DNA of 64,000 bases from Bremia lactucae. Taxonomy: Eukaryota > Oomycota > Peronosporomycetes > Peronosporales > Peronosporaceae. Each line of letters opens with the position of its first letter. Within the stretch, counting starts at the first letter, position 1. The notes below the pieces were generated by a model. That model was not told the DNA's origin. It saw nothing but the letters and a program-made list of their open reading frames with translations, and did no database searches. Position numbers and translations under genes: made by a program. Below, in pieces: positions 19,556 to 29,935 of this stretch. The DNA lies in the NCBI RefSeq assembly GCF_004359215.1, contig NC_090618.1, positions 2,466,305 to 2,530,304 on the forward strand, written 5' to 3'.

Positions 19556-21110
19556 GTTCGATTTGATCGAATTTAAGGAAGTGTCCCTGACTCGGTTACG
19601 TGCGAGTTGCCTAAAGTTAGAGGTGCGCGATATGAGATCGACTTGATATCAGGTTAAAAATATACTATAATACAATTAGTAGCCGCTCCCTCGTGTATTA
19701 CAGATCGACAATTCCTTTGCCGACTGATTAGCAGCGGGTCATGTGAGAGTGTCAACCTCCCTACATAGCTCTCTGACCTTCTGTGTGTAAGAACGGCGAA
19801 GAGTACATGCATTATATAATAATATGAATTTGGCAAAGTTCCCGTCTTAAACGCCAAACCCGAAGAAGAAAATAATCATTGATGTTATGTCAAAGAGATC
19901 TATCTTTTTGTCAATAAATCTTATGGACAGATTCTGATGTTCAAACAGGATATCCCGCTAAGAGAAGTAAGCATCCCAAGCGGAAACATATAGGAGTGGC
20001 TAGTTATACCACAGGATCCTACTAATGCCCTGCATCATTCAATAGATGCGTAACCAATCTGTTGAAAGATCCGTGCGAGAGTCTGCACCAAGTTATTTTG
20101 ACGATGCATTAGTTCATAGCCGGGCTATAAACGTAAAGTTGGACGTGAAACTATATGGTAATCATGTCCGTAAGGTTCTTACAGCATTAGCTGTACGAAA
20201 TCTTAAAATAGTATATTTACCACAAGCGGAATACCCTTTCTTGTGTGTATCGTGAGTAAACACGGCCAAGGCCCTGATTTCATATAAAACCTATCAGCGA
20301 CTGGCTTGTGCCAGTCGATGTTAAAGGTTTCCGAAAGTTTCTAGGTACAGCGGCGTATTTGCACAAATACATGCGCAAGTACGCGAAAATGACGTTGCTT
20401 TTTTGATTTATTCAGGAAAACCTAAAATGGTGATGGAATGCTGATTGTCAGCATTCCTTTGAGGTCACAAGTCTATCTCTTAGGAGATAGATCTTTTATC
20501 GTTTACACGGAACATGCGTCTTAACGCATTTTCAATGTAAACGATGAAAGCTGCTGTTAACAGTCCATATCTCTAGCATATATTAGATCTTTGTCTTTCT
20601 TCGCGAAGACGAGTACTCTATATAATCAAATCAGGGCGACTTAAGGTCGTTGCTGATGCCTTATCGCTCGGCCTGACATGGAGCGGCTGCGCCACCAACA
20701 GTAAGGATAAGCTCAGCTGTTGCAACACTTATTTAAAGAAGTGTTCTGTCATCTTCATTACTTGTAGGGATCATTGTCAGCATTCCTTTGAGGTCACAAG
20801 TCTATCTCTTAGGAGATAGATCTTTTTATCGTTTACATGGAACATGCGTCTTAACGCATTCTCAATGTAAACGATGAAAGCTGCTGTTAACAGTCCACAT
20901 CTCTTGCAAAAATTAGATGTTTGTCTTTCTTCGCGAAGACGAGTACTCTATATAATCAAATCAGGGCGACTTAAGGTCGTTGCTGATGCCTTATCGCTCG
21001 GCCTGGCATGGAGCGGCTGCGCCACCAACAGTAAGGATTAGCGCAGCTGTTGCAACACTTATTTAAAGAAGTGTTCTGTCGTCTACATTACTTGATAGGG
21101 ATCACAAGGT
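19556..21110 (+). mobile_element. Gypsy RT/RNase H fragment with YFDD box, plus strand
   Basis: RGARYEIDLISG near 19620-19660 is the RT N-terminal motif; the catalytic YFDD is at 20094-20105. The connection motif VDVKGFRKFLGTAAYLHKYM follows at 20310-20375, then RNase H/tether (DALS-like GRCDALSLGL area). Stop codons and a 329-bp tandem duplication disrupt it. Confidence 0.65.
20444..21103 (+). repeat. 329-bp tandem direct duplication inside the RNase H region
   Basis: 20444-20772 and 20773-21103 both start ATTGTCAGCATTCCTTTGAG and end around TAGGGATC. They differ at a small number of positions (e.g. CATATCTC/CACATCTC). Each unit includes the inverted pair TCGTTTACA...TGTAAACGA around 45 bp. 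Confidence 0.85.
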
Positions 21111-22940
21111 GGCAGCTGATGCCATAACAGGCCATCTCTGAAGTTAAAGCGATTTAGCTTTGCTTTTCATGTGCGACGGAAGGGTTTCCTTTCATGCATT
21201 AAAGTGGTCCAACAGCAGGAAACAATGTTCGTCCTGACTTAAGCTCTCTTTTAATTCGGAGGCCAATGAGTTCGTCACGTTTCGAAGTCTGGTCTGCGCG
21301 ATAAGGCGTCAGCCTAGACATTCGACTTATTCGGCTTATATTAAACTTTGAAATTGAATTTAGTGAAGAATGAGAGCCATGTAGCCATTCTAGGCGAGAA
21401 ATGCGGTGAGTTTTCTGCGGTCCGTGATCCGTAAAAACACGAATGGTTCGGTGCCCAACAGGTGCACACGAAACTGTTAAGAGCATCCTTATATTTAAAG
21501 GTCTTTGTCATGCACACAATAATTCAGTTCGCGGCTTTTAAAAGGCGGGACTGATAAGAGATGACATGATCAACTCCGTCGTCATCCTTCTGCATGAGCG
21601 CGCTGCCCCATACAAAATTATTACTTGCATTGCAGACGACGCTAAAGGACTTATCCACTTCTGGCAATGCCAAGACCGGTACCTCTATCAGAGATTGCTA
21701 CACTGATGTAAAAGCATTTTCTTGTTTTTTCAAACAAACACATTATGCGTCCTTTTCAAGGAGGCCATATGAGGGCTTAGTACGCTCTGCATAATTATTG
21801 CTGTACTTATGCAAGTAATTAGAGAGTCCTAAAATTTGGCGCAAATTTTTCTCGTGTTGAGGGATTGGCCATTCTTTTCAGCCTTTACCTCGTATGGGTC
21901 TGCTCTACACCATGTGTTCCTACGATGCAGCCCAACACAGGTATCTCGGGGACCAATATGATGCACTTTTGCAAGTTGAAACACAATTGGGCGTCCTCCA
22001 GAATCTGCAACATTTAGTCTTAAAGACGCTTGAACGACTCTATTCCGCTCAGCCCGTACTATCAACAAATACATCGTCAAAGTAATGAAGCGCGTAGGCA
22101 CGGTGCTAACGCATCATGTGAGCCACCACTCGGTTGATTGTCGCTGAAACCTCGAAACATCAGAAGCCAACCCCGAAGCGTACCGCTTGGGGTGCTTACT
22201 GCCGTTTTGGCTACACCGGACTCTCTCATGAGTACCTGATAGCAGTTATCCTTTAAATCCAACGCGGAAAATATAGTTGAATCTTTTATGGAGTTTAACA
22301 AAACATCTTTCCGCGGGATTGGCGTTTGCGCCGGCATGGTCGCCGTATTCAGCTTATTGTGAGCATGAACCACGCGCCATCTACCTGTAGCTTTACGCAT
22401 ACAAAAGTTCGAGCTGCAGTGAGGCGATTTGCTCTCACGCACATGTCCCGCCTTGTCTCGCTTGTCGAAGAACTCATCGATATAGATTGACTTGTTCTTT
22501 CGGCGATGGCCATGGCCTGGTCACACAATACTTGGTGCCAGGTTCGTGGTCTATATCGTGCTCGAAGCCCCTATCTGCTGGCAGGTGGATCGGCACTTCT
22601 TCTAACAAAACATCGCGGAGTTTTCACAGAACCTCAAACACGGGCTGTCTTTAAAGGCATCCCAGCCTTGAGCAGTGTTTCTTTTTTTCCATTTCTAGGA
22701 CGCTCTCGTCCATTGAAGACGACCGGCAATTATCCACCAAATTCTTTTCTGGAACTAGTGTGACTATTACGTGGATCTCTATTTCCTTTAATTTGGCAAG
22801 GAACAGATCCCACGACATCTCCGGAAGTTTTAACATCCCCTCAGCAGATATAAAGACTTGCCGGAGCACCTCAAATGAGGATGCCTCGGCAATTTGGTCT
22901 TTGACGGCCTCAAACACCTCGTTCGAAGGCCCGGCCAAAG
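21111..22940 (-). mobile_element. Gypsy RT/RNase H fragment, minus strand
   Basis: Minus-strand frames read RT (ATGRWRVVHAHNKLNT, IFSALDLKDNCYQVLM, 22442-22200) then RNase H (IRVFTDHG, SRLEWLHG, 21440-21350). The upstream frame 22938-22651 (GPSNEVFEAVKDQIAEAS) recurs at 32490 and 55100. It faces the plus fragment at 19.6-21.1 kb tail to tail. Confidence 0.6.
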
Positions 22941-23910
22941 GTCACTCATTTAGACGTGCCTTTGATCGTCCTAATCTGTCGGGTACTCGTTCTTAGAGTC
23001 ACCACGACCTTTGACTGGGAAATGGGTGCCGTTGCTCTCCTGGCTGACGCACCATTTCAAACCGTACCAAGCTCTAGACACTGTGCCGGGTCATGCGACG
23101 CTTGACTTCCTGTCAGCTCGCCGTCCCCTGCCACATGCTTTTGCTTCTGTGCAGGACATTCGGACGCATGACTACTTGTCATCGTCCTTTTCACTACCTT
23201 AGTCCTTACGAGCTGGGTAGGAATTTGTGTCACCTGGCATCCCGTCGGTACACTTCCAACTACACCATACTTAGGTCCTGGTAGAGTTTTGTGACGTTTG
23301 ACATCCAGTCAACGCACTCTCAACTGTGTTCGACACGACATCAATTACATACGCCTCTCGCAGGAGCACATCCTTTCCTGTGTCCTGCGTAGAGTTCGCA
23401 ATTGGGCGTTTACGCCAGTCTATCCATGGTTAGTGTTTTGACAACCATGGCTTGCCTAAAATGAGGCCATACGGACTCTCCATACCTAGCACTGTGAACT
23501 TCTCTTTACAAGAGAAGTCACTAAAGCTGAAGGCGAGTTCAACCTGAACTCCATCAGATTAAACGAGCGCGCCGTTCGCTAAACGAGCGGTTGCCTCTTC
23601 TCGCTTGCCATCCTGGCAAAGCGACTAACACATCGCCGGTCTCTTTCTTAGAGCCGCAATTTTTACACAATTTTGTGATGCACCCGAATCCACACGGAGG
23701 GTCATCACCTGGACATAGCCTCTTACTTGAGCGCTATAGACCAGCAGGGTTGGGGTCCGAAATTTCGAGACCTCAGGGACTATGCTACCCATTTGTTCCA
23801 CAACTTTGAACTTAAGGTTAGCTTTAGAGTCCGCGTCAGTAGGGCATCCCGCCCCTACTGCGCTCCTGCATTTCCCGACCCCTCAGTGGTCGATGCAGAA
23901 CTCATGCGTC
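22941..23910 (-). mobile_element. Gypsy protease/gag C-terminal fragment, minus strand
   Basis: Minus strand at about 23480-23410 reads YGLILGKPWLSKH...PWIDWR, the protease C-terminal motif. The stretch is shared with 32500-33580 (same orientation) and with 40800-41350 (opposite orientation). Confidence 0.55.
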
Positions 23911-23914
23911 TCTC

Positions 23915-24480
23915 AACAGGACTGTTAAAATGCTCTCCGGCCGGCCGCACAAGCCGAGGCCCATTCGGATTGGCCCGTTCAAGCTCGATGAAACTGCAGC
24001 GCGCATGATTGTTCACTGGCTGTTAGCTGTGGAGCAATGCGGTGTGGCGCATCTCATCAAGGACGACATCCGGATGGTGTCGTTCGCCATGTCGCATTTG
24101 CGCGGTAAGGCCTCAGAGTGGGCTTACTCGGCGCTTATGGCGGACGTTAAGGCGTTCCCTACATGGCGATCTATAAAACAAAGATTCGCGCCGTGTACCA
24201 GCCGCCGAACGACGAAGTCTTGCTTCAGACGCACTTCTTTAGAGCGCGACAGGCGAAGCGATCTCTGTAAGAGTATGTGCAAGAGATGCGCTCGCTGTCG
24301 GCGTCCATTACCATAGGTCCGAACCGGAGCACATTAAGGTGCCCACGTTTATAAAAGGACTACGGCTTGGCCCGTCGCGACAGGCCCTTTTCAGAAAGGT
24401 GCCGTCGACGATGAAGAGACAATCCAAAATTGCTTTAGTTGAGGAGCAATACTACAGCAGTGCCTGTCGCGCTCCAAAGA
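23915..24480 (+). mobile_element. Gag fragment, plus-oriented arm of an inverted pair
   Basis: Frame 23930-24316 encodes capsid-type sequence (MVSFAMSHLRGKASEWAYSA, LMADVKAFPTW) typical of Ty3/Gypsy gag. The minus-strand copy starts just beyond 24480, and a third copy is at 33800-34300 (minus). Confidence 0.65.
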
Positions 24481-24484
24481 AGCG

Positions 24485-25125
24485 CGCCTGAAGCAACGAT
24501 TCGTTCTTCGGCGGCTCGTACATGGCGCGAATCTTTGTCATAAAGATCGTCCATGTAGGGAACGCCTTAATGTCGGCCATAAGCGACGAGTAAGCCCATT
24601 CTGATAGGCCTTACCGCCCAGGTGCGACATGGCGTACGACACGGTCCGGCTGTCGTCTTCGAGAGCTGCGTTACACCGCATTGCTTCATGGCTAACAGCC
24701 AGTGCGCAATCGTGTGCGCTGCAGTTCCATTGAACTGCAGCGCACAGGCGGGCCCATCCGAATGGGCCTCGGCTGATGCGGCCGGGCAGATAGCATCTCA
24801 ACAGTCCTGTTGAGAGCCTCGCTCCAAGCCTGTTCATGCCTCAGTTCATCCTGAGACTGAGTGACGTACTCCGCCGCCGCATGGCTCTATGCCTCGGACG
24901 CGGCTTTCCGCTGTCGGAGCACAAATGCCTCAAACTGGTCCAACTGAGCAACATGTTGCTCAGGAGGACTGCTAAGGAGCCTGACCAGGGCTTGTTCACC
25001 AAGTCCCTGCGCCATAAGCCCTGCCACCTCCCGATGATGTTCGGAGAGGTTGGGGAAATGAGCCCAATCAATATTGAGGCTCATCCTCACGTACACACGC
25101 AGAGATGCGGGTCGTGGAACGGATT
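24485..25125 (-). mobile_element. Gag fragment, minus-oriented arm with its 5' leader
   Basis: Minus strand encodes the same capsid segment (TVSYAMSHLGGKAYQNGL, 24690-24590) and upstream a leader with leucine-rich sequence (25125-24887). It follows LTR-C and its primer binding site at 25126-25137, giving the normal LTR-PBS-gag order on the minus strand. Confidence 0.65.
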
Positions 25126-25137
25126 CAAGTGCTACCA
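25126..25137 (-). other. Primer binding site after LTR-C copy 1
   Basis: Minus strand TGGTAGCACTTG, 2 bases from the LTR end TCTACA. Same priming sequence type as family B. Confidence 0.6.
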
Positions 25138-25139
25138 AG

Positions 25140-25690
25140 TGTAGACGGGCACGTCGTAATACGGCCACGCTCTATTTAGACACACACACAAGCACGGCGA
25201 GGAAGCGATTTAACCTGCTTCTCTTGCGTGCTAGTGAGGTAGTTGCGGTGGGCGCGTTAGCAACCTCTCCCAACGCACTAAGTATCCGGCTGTGTCTCTC
25301 AGGAGCGGTAACCCAGCTCCACGGCGAACACCAAGTACGAAATAGTGTGCGCTGAGTTACATTAAGCCTAGAAAGATACATCCGAATGGAACATAACAAA
25401 TGCAGCCCGACAGATAACAATCAACATCTATTGCGAGCCTCGCTACAAACCGGCTCATGACGCAGCCATCATCACTCTAAGTGAATACACCGACGAGCAT
25501 CACATACCAAGGACGCGGCACAACGCTAACCACACAAATGCACTAAACTTCACAAACTGACCAACACCTTGTGCACAAGGACTGCTTAGGAAACTGGCAA
25601 GGACTGTGCAACATCACGGCAACATAAGCCCGCCACATATGTTAGGAACAGACCGAAAAAACCTATCAAGAGTGAGGTCACACAAAACAA
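25140..25690 (-). repeat. LTR-C copy 1
   Basis: On the plus strand it starts TGTAGACGGGCACGTCG and shares with copy 2 the blocks ACGGCCACGC..TATTTAG, GCAAGGACTG, GGAACAGACC and CACAAAACAAG in the same order, although strongly diverged. LTR ends are estimated at the right side. Confidence 0.55.
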
Positions 25691-25703
25691 GGAGGGAGGT
25701 CGT

Positions 25704-25715
25704 GCTATGCTACCA
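25704..25715 (-). other. Second primer binding site, between the two LTR-C copies
   Basis: Minus strand TGGTAGCATAGC, 2 bases from the LTR-C copy 2 end TCTACA. Its presence shows the tandem unit is LTR plus the start of the internal region. Confidence 0.5.
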
Positions 25716-25717
25716 AC

Positions 25718-26270
25718 TGTAGACAGCCACCTGTAAACGGCCACGCTTATTTAGAAAAACAATGACACCGACCAAGCGAACTAACTGCTTATTCTACGAG
25801 AAATAGCCAGTTGCAAAGCACCGAAACCTCACCCAACACCTAAGAAAAGAAGTGACGTCTAAAGAGCAATAATCAAAATCCTCGTGCGCCTTACCGTAAA
25901 GCAGGAAAAACTAATTTAAATGTAATCGCAGCAAAATAATCGATTCTTCCAAATGTTTCAATAAAAAACACTTACTGATTGGAGCGTCGAACATAAAGCG
26001 GACAATAGCTGCCGTCATCCCCCTAATGTGAAAGACCTACGTGCACCACATACACAAGGGTCACTCACAATTTAACCACAAAGTCATGACTACTTAGGAA
26101 ATCTCCCTTAACTACACAGCTCTTACAAACGGGAACGGTGCAAGGACTGGTAACATGAGAGCATTCAGCACGTTACAAACGTTATGAACAGACCACAAAA
26201 AGTCCAGTGCGACGTCCACAAAACAAGCAGGGAAATAAGAAAAAGCTTCCACTTTTTACAGATACCGAAC
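25718..26270 (-). repeat. LTR-C copy 2
   Basis: Plus strand starts TGTAGACAGCCACCTG; see copy 1 for shared blocks. Right end not sharply defined. Confidence 0.5.
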
Positions 26271-26863
26271 GTCAGCAATCCAAAACTAATGATACAAGCC
26301 TCGAAATGACTTTATTGAACAGAAATGGTCCGTCCTGAAAAAAGAATCGACGCTAACGAAAAATATCATTGGAAAACTCCAAATCCAATTAGCACCTCAT
26401 TTTTAAAGAATTGATACGATGCTAACTAATGTTTTTGGTGTAATAAATGTGTCGCATATGCTGCAAGACGTAAAACAATACCTAACTCAAAGAATGTGAC
26501 TGCGTCACAACCGAATCGATATCAGGATCATAGAGGAAGGGCTCCTGCTCAGGACAGTACTGATAAAGATGTTACGAGGGCAATCACTATCCGACAACAA
26601 GAAATTTATACCAAGAAAAGACACTCCGGCAAAAGGTTTATCTCACGAAGCTTTAAAAAGTTTAGGCTTTGTTACTGGAGTATATTAAAAAACGCATGAA
26701 GCATAACTCAGACCGAAAGTTGTGATATTCAAAACGATATTGACACTTTTTCAAATAACAATCGATTCTGTCAACCTTAGTTGCGTAAAAAAAACTGTTT
26801 GCATAGGTTATCACTGGAGAGCATATACGAAAAAAAAAACTACAGTGTGTACCTTATCATCCT
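26271..26863. other. 3' flank of the ICE2-like gene
   Basis: AT-rich, non-coding. A 67-codon plus frame (26496-26699) starts with GTG and shows no motif; not called. Confidence 0.4.
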
Positions 26864-29523
26864 CTACGTATTGTCTAGTCGTGCTGTCAATTTACCTTGC
26901 TGGCGATTTCCATACTTTTGTGTCCGTCGTTTTCCTCGTCCTTTACGTAGCATGTCGTCTGCAAGTCGCTCGAGAATTTGATGAAGCGTAAAGTGTGGCA
27001 AGGAACACGCATCGGGTCGTTTGTTGCAGTGAACCGGTGCATAAACGTCCGCAAGACTCGGCGCAGTAGGAGGACGATTCTTTTCACCACAGAATGTAAG
27101 TGGCAATGTCACTCGCTTTGGTCGAATGAGCACCTTTGAATTGGAACGAGTGGCAGTCTTTAGCACTTCGGTATAATTCTCAAAATTCCATCGTTTCATT
27201 CTAACCAGTCTCTTTGAACTTGAAGCTGGGTGTTCTTTGAGCCGCAAATGAACAAGATCACAGCTTTTGCCGCTTGACAGCGTCGAACATTCTCCATTTA
27301 GAAAGAATGACAGGCAGTACGTGCCTGTTTGGAAGGTATAGGGGATGCGATCTGGAAGATTCCACGACGGAAGAATGGATGTTGGACAAGCTTTTAGGTC
27401 CATAGTCGTTCCTGCTGTCACGGACTTTGGCATAAAGCTGTATAAATCAACAACTGGTACGTTGTGCTTCATTGGCTCAGTTGTAGCCATCAGGACATCG
27501 ATTCCACCACGCTTTTTACCAAATGTGCTTGACCCGTAACCATCTCGTGGTCGTAAAAGGTAGTTCCCGACCGGAAGCTCTCCTAATGTAGAAAACAATG
27601 TCGAAAGCCACTGGAATTTGCATGAAGGGCTGCTTAATCGCAATCGACATGTAAGTATTCCCTTTCACTAAGCTACAAACTCAACGTATACAACAAACAC
27701 GTACTTGAAAAGCTCAAGAGGGAGGACCTGGTCGGTATGTTCTCCATAAATAAGCGATGCTGGAGAATACGTTTTGAAAGACGTGATTGCATTGGCATCG
27801 GGATGCACACGAGCTACTAAAATAGAAGAGCCTCCACGAAGCCACGAATGTAGCCAAAAGCGACATCGTTCACTTAGTGTAAGCTGCTCCTCAATCCCAA
27901 GCAAATGATAATCGGGTTTGATAAATACGCTCAAGGGTGTACTGCTTCGGTTCGTGGTTCCTCGGTCTAGCTCTCCTTTCGACAATGATCGATCAAACAA
28001 ACGAGCGTGTGTTGTACTGCGCACAAGAATTCGTCTCTCGTGTAGTTGCCACACATAGTACGACGTCTGTCCACCAGTCGATCCTTCCGTCACGGATTCT
28101 GTCTGTAGCCAATGCGTCAAAAGAATCTCGCAAAACGTAATTCAAATAGCAAAAACTCGGACCTCCCAGCGTGACAGCAAAGCAACCCGCCCGGCTTGAA
28201 TAATCTTATCGCGCGTGCCGAACGACTCGCCCAGAAGTGGCTGATCAAGAAAGACGCGCTTTTTCGGAGTATTGCCACTTTGATTCATGCCCGTTCGACA
28301 TGTCATTGGAATTCCCCAACCAGTAGGCTTTAGAATATTACACTTGGTTCAGTATATAGTTAAGAGAATATTCACATGCTTTCAAAGAACGTACAACATG
28401 AGCAAAGCGCGTTGATGAGTCACTGTCAAAGAGTGTCACTAATGTCGACGACGAAATGGCCAAGTCACAGTCGTGTGTCTCCATTAATTCTTTCGCTTGC
28501 ACATCCGTGGAAATGGCTTGGCGTGGTGAAACCACGTTCCTCGCAATGTCGTCGCTATTATCAACAGGAGACCACAAAGGCTGGCCAGGTCCAATGGCCG
28601 TTGAATTAATCGTACAACATGTACCTCGCGAAGCCACTTCATGAGCTTTTATTGCGGCAAAACTAGGACCATCGAGACTACGACTTGTTGCAAGCTCGAT
28701 TGCCAAACATGGTTCGAAATATCGTGGATACAAGCGATAAATGTCGTTCCAACACTGATCAAGCATTGTGGTACACTAGAATACATCCAATTAGTCAACT
28801 TGTATGAAATCGTCCTTTATTATTCTACACACCCACGATTCAGCAGCTTCGGGGACTTTGGTATCATTTACAGCAGCTTCCGTAGCCAGGCCTCTCATTA
28901 TCATCCTACAATAGCTCACTTGTTCTTGCTCGACCATCGCGGTCAATTCGTGCCACTCTGTAGTCTCCTCTTCCGAGAGTGCGAGCACTTCTGGTAACCC
29001 CCGCTGCACTTGGTCAAATGCATGAGCACACAAAACAGTCAGTACTTTCGCCGTTTCACTATCAATACTTTCAATACTAGTACTAAGATCCAAACTGCAC
29101 CTGTTGAGCTTGAACACACTTGCGTTGTAGCTTCAGATATTGTTCATGTTGCGCCACGGACAATCCCGAGATCCGTCGACGACCATTATCGAGCTCCAGC
29201 ATCGTCTCGGGAGCTTGCATGCGGTGATTTTCAATGGCTTCGACGAGCAATTGCACCAAATTCTTTGATTGGTGTTTTATCTTCATCGGCGTCGTGCGTT
29301 TATGAGTTCGAGTTGACGCATTCAATGGTGTAAGAATTGTTTGCCGACTCGTCTCGAGGGATTCGTAAAGACGCGACTCATGGACGTCTCCTCGAATGGA
29401 ATGCGCTTCATAGTCTTCGATAGTAAAAAATGCATCGCCGCGGTTTTCTAAAGGACAAAAAGGGCGACGCTTTCGGCCAGCAAATAATTGGCGAGGAACA
29501 GCAAACGTAGTCGCTGAGTCCAT
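26864..29523 (-). CDS. ICE2-like protein (NARG2_C domain), six exons
   Basis: My model joins exons 29120-29523, 28833-29082, 28395-28775, 28163-28342, 27705-28126 and 26864-27629 (minus strand), 800 residues, phases consistent. The C-terminal half resembles the NARG2_C domain of ICE2, the subunit of the little elongation complex that with ELL drives Pol II transcription of snRNA genes: YYVWQLHERRILVRS, KPDYHLLGIEEQ, LSERCRFWLHSWL, then FQWLSTLFSTLGELPVGNYL and IPYTF. The N-terminal 385 residues show only acidic and helical segments. The C-terminal 100 residues are basic. Introns 1, 2, 3 and 5 begin GTGTGT or GTACGT and end AG; intron 3 has CTTAAC and intron 2 GACTAAT as branch sites. Intron 4 (28127-28162, 36 bp, GTCCGA donor) is weak but removes an in-frame TGA. 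If that is not an intron the gene is interrupted. Confidence 0.65.
27630..27704 (-). other. Intron 5 of the ICE2-like gene (75 bp)
   Basis: Donor GTACGT, acceptor AAGCAG, phase 2. Splicing joins LPLELF to PSCKFQWL through a new Asn codon, reconnecting two halves of the NARG2_C domain; strong support for the model. Confidence 0.75.
28127..28162 (-). other. Possible 36-bp intron 4 containing an in-frame TGA
   Basis: Flanking frames are identical (ALLSRWE before, ILLTHWLQ after). The interval has donor GTCCGA, acceptor GCGAG and a multiple-of-three length, so only the TGA shows it must be removed. A 60-bp alternative begins at GTTGCT upstream. Otherwise it is a nonsense mutation. Confidence 0.4.
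28343..28394 (-). other. Intron 3 of the ICE2-like gene (52 bp)
   Basis: Donor GTACGT, branch-like CTTAAC, acceptor CCAAG; phase 0. An alternative acceptor 15 bp downstream (CTAAAG, intron 67 bp) keeps the same frame and would remove five residues. Confidence 0.65.
28776..28832 (-). other. Intron 2 of the ICE2-like gene (57 bp)
   Basis: Donor GTGTGT, branch-like GACTAAT, acceptor TTCTAG; phase 0. Without splicing the frame stops within 20 codons. Confidence 0.7.
29083..29119 (-). other. Intron 1 of the ICE2-like gene (37 or 43 bp)
   Basis: Donor GTGTGT; two AG acceptors 6 bp apart (TTAG at 29083, CTAG at 29077) both give phase 2 and stay in frame. Very short for an intron, and no clear branch site, so the exact acceptor is uncertain. 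Confidence 0.5.
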
Positions 29524-29531
29524 CCTGCTTT

Positions 29532-29538
29532 GAATGAG
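29532..29538 (-). promoter_or_regulatory. Initiator-like element of the ICE2-like gene
   Basis: Minus strand CTCATTC, about 10 bp before the ATG at 29523, matches the oomycete initiator core TCATTYY. Would imply a very short 5' UTR. Confidence 0.35.
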
Positions 29539-29935
29539 AATTATGTGTGGATCGATGTTACTAAATCTAATTTATCGATATTTCTTAGCGTTTAGTATGT
29601 CGCGAATTTCAAATGCTCGTATTATTAGTTGAAAATGTCAAAAGAGGAACGATAGTTTTGGTATATTAAAGCTAGCTTGGCCTCAGATTTAGTTAAAATT
29701 CATGTCGCAAAAATTGCTCTTGTATTCTGAATCTTTCATGGAAATTTTTGTCACACAATCTATCATGGGAATCGTTAATCTCCCCTCAGTTTTTCGTAAA
29801 ATCCCCTCAGGTTGATATGATTGGCTATCTTATGCATGCATAGTGCTGTAGCTTGCTGCCTTTCGACGTCAAGTAATTTTGTGCTCAATTTGCAATCATT
29901 CAGTCCAGTTCGCGTTTGCGTTCGTTCGTTTGTGA
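29539..29935. other. Upstream region of the ICE2-like gene
   Basis: About 400 bp of AT-rich single-copy-looking DNA ending at an LTR-B fragment. No frame or repeat recognised apart from two CCCCTCAG motifs near 29780-29810. Confidence 0.4.
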
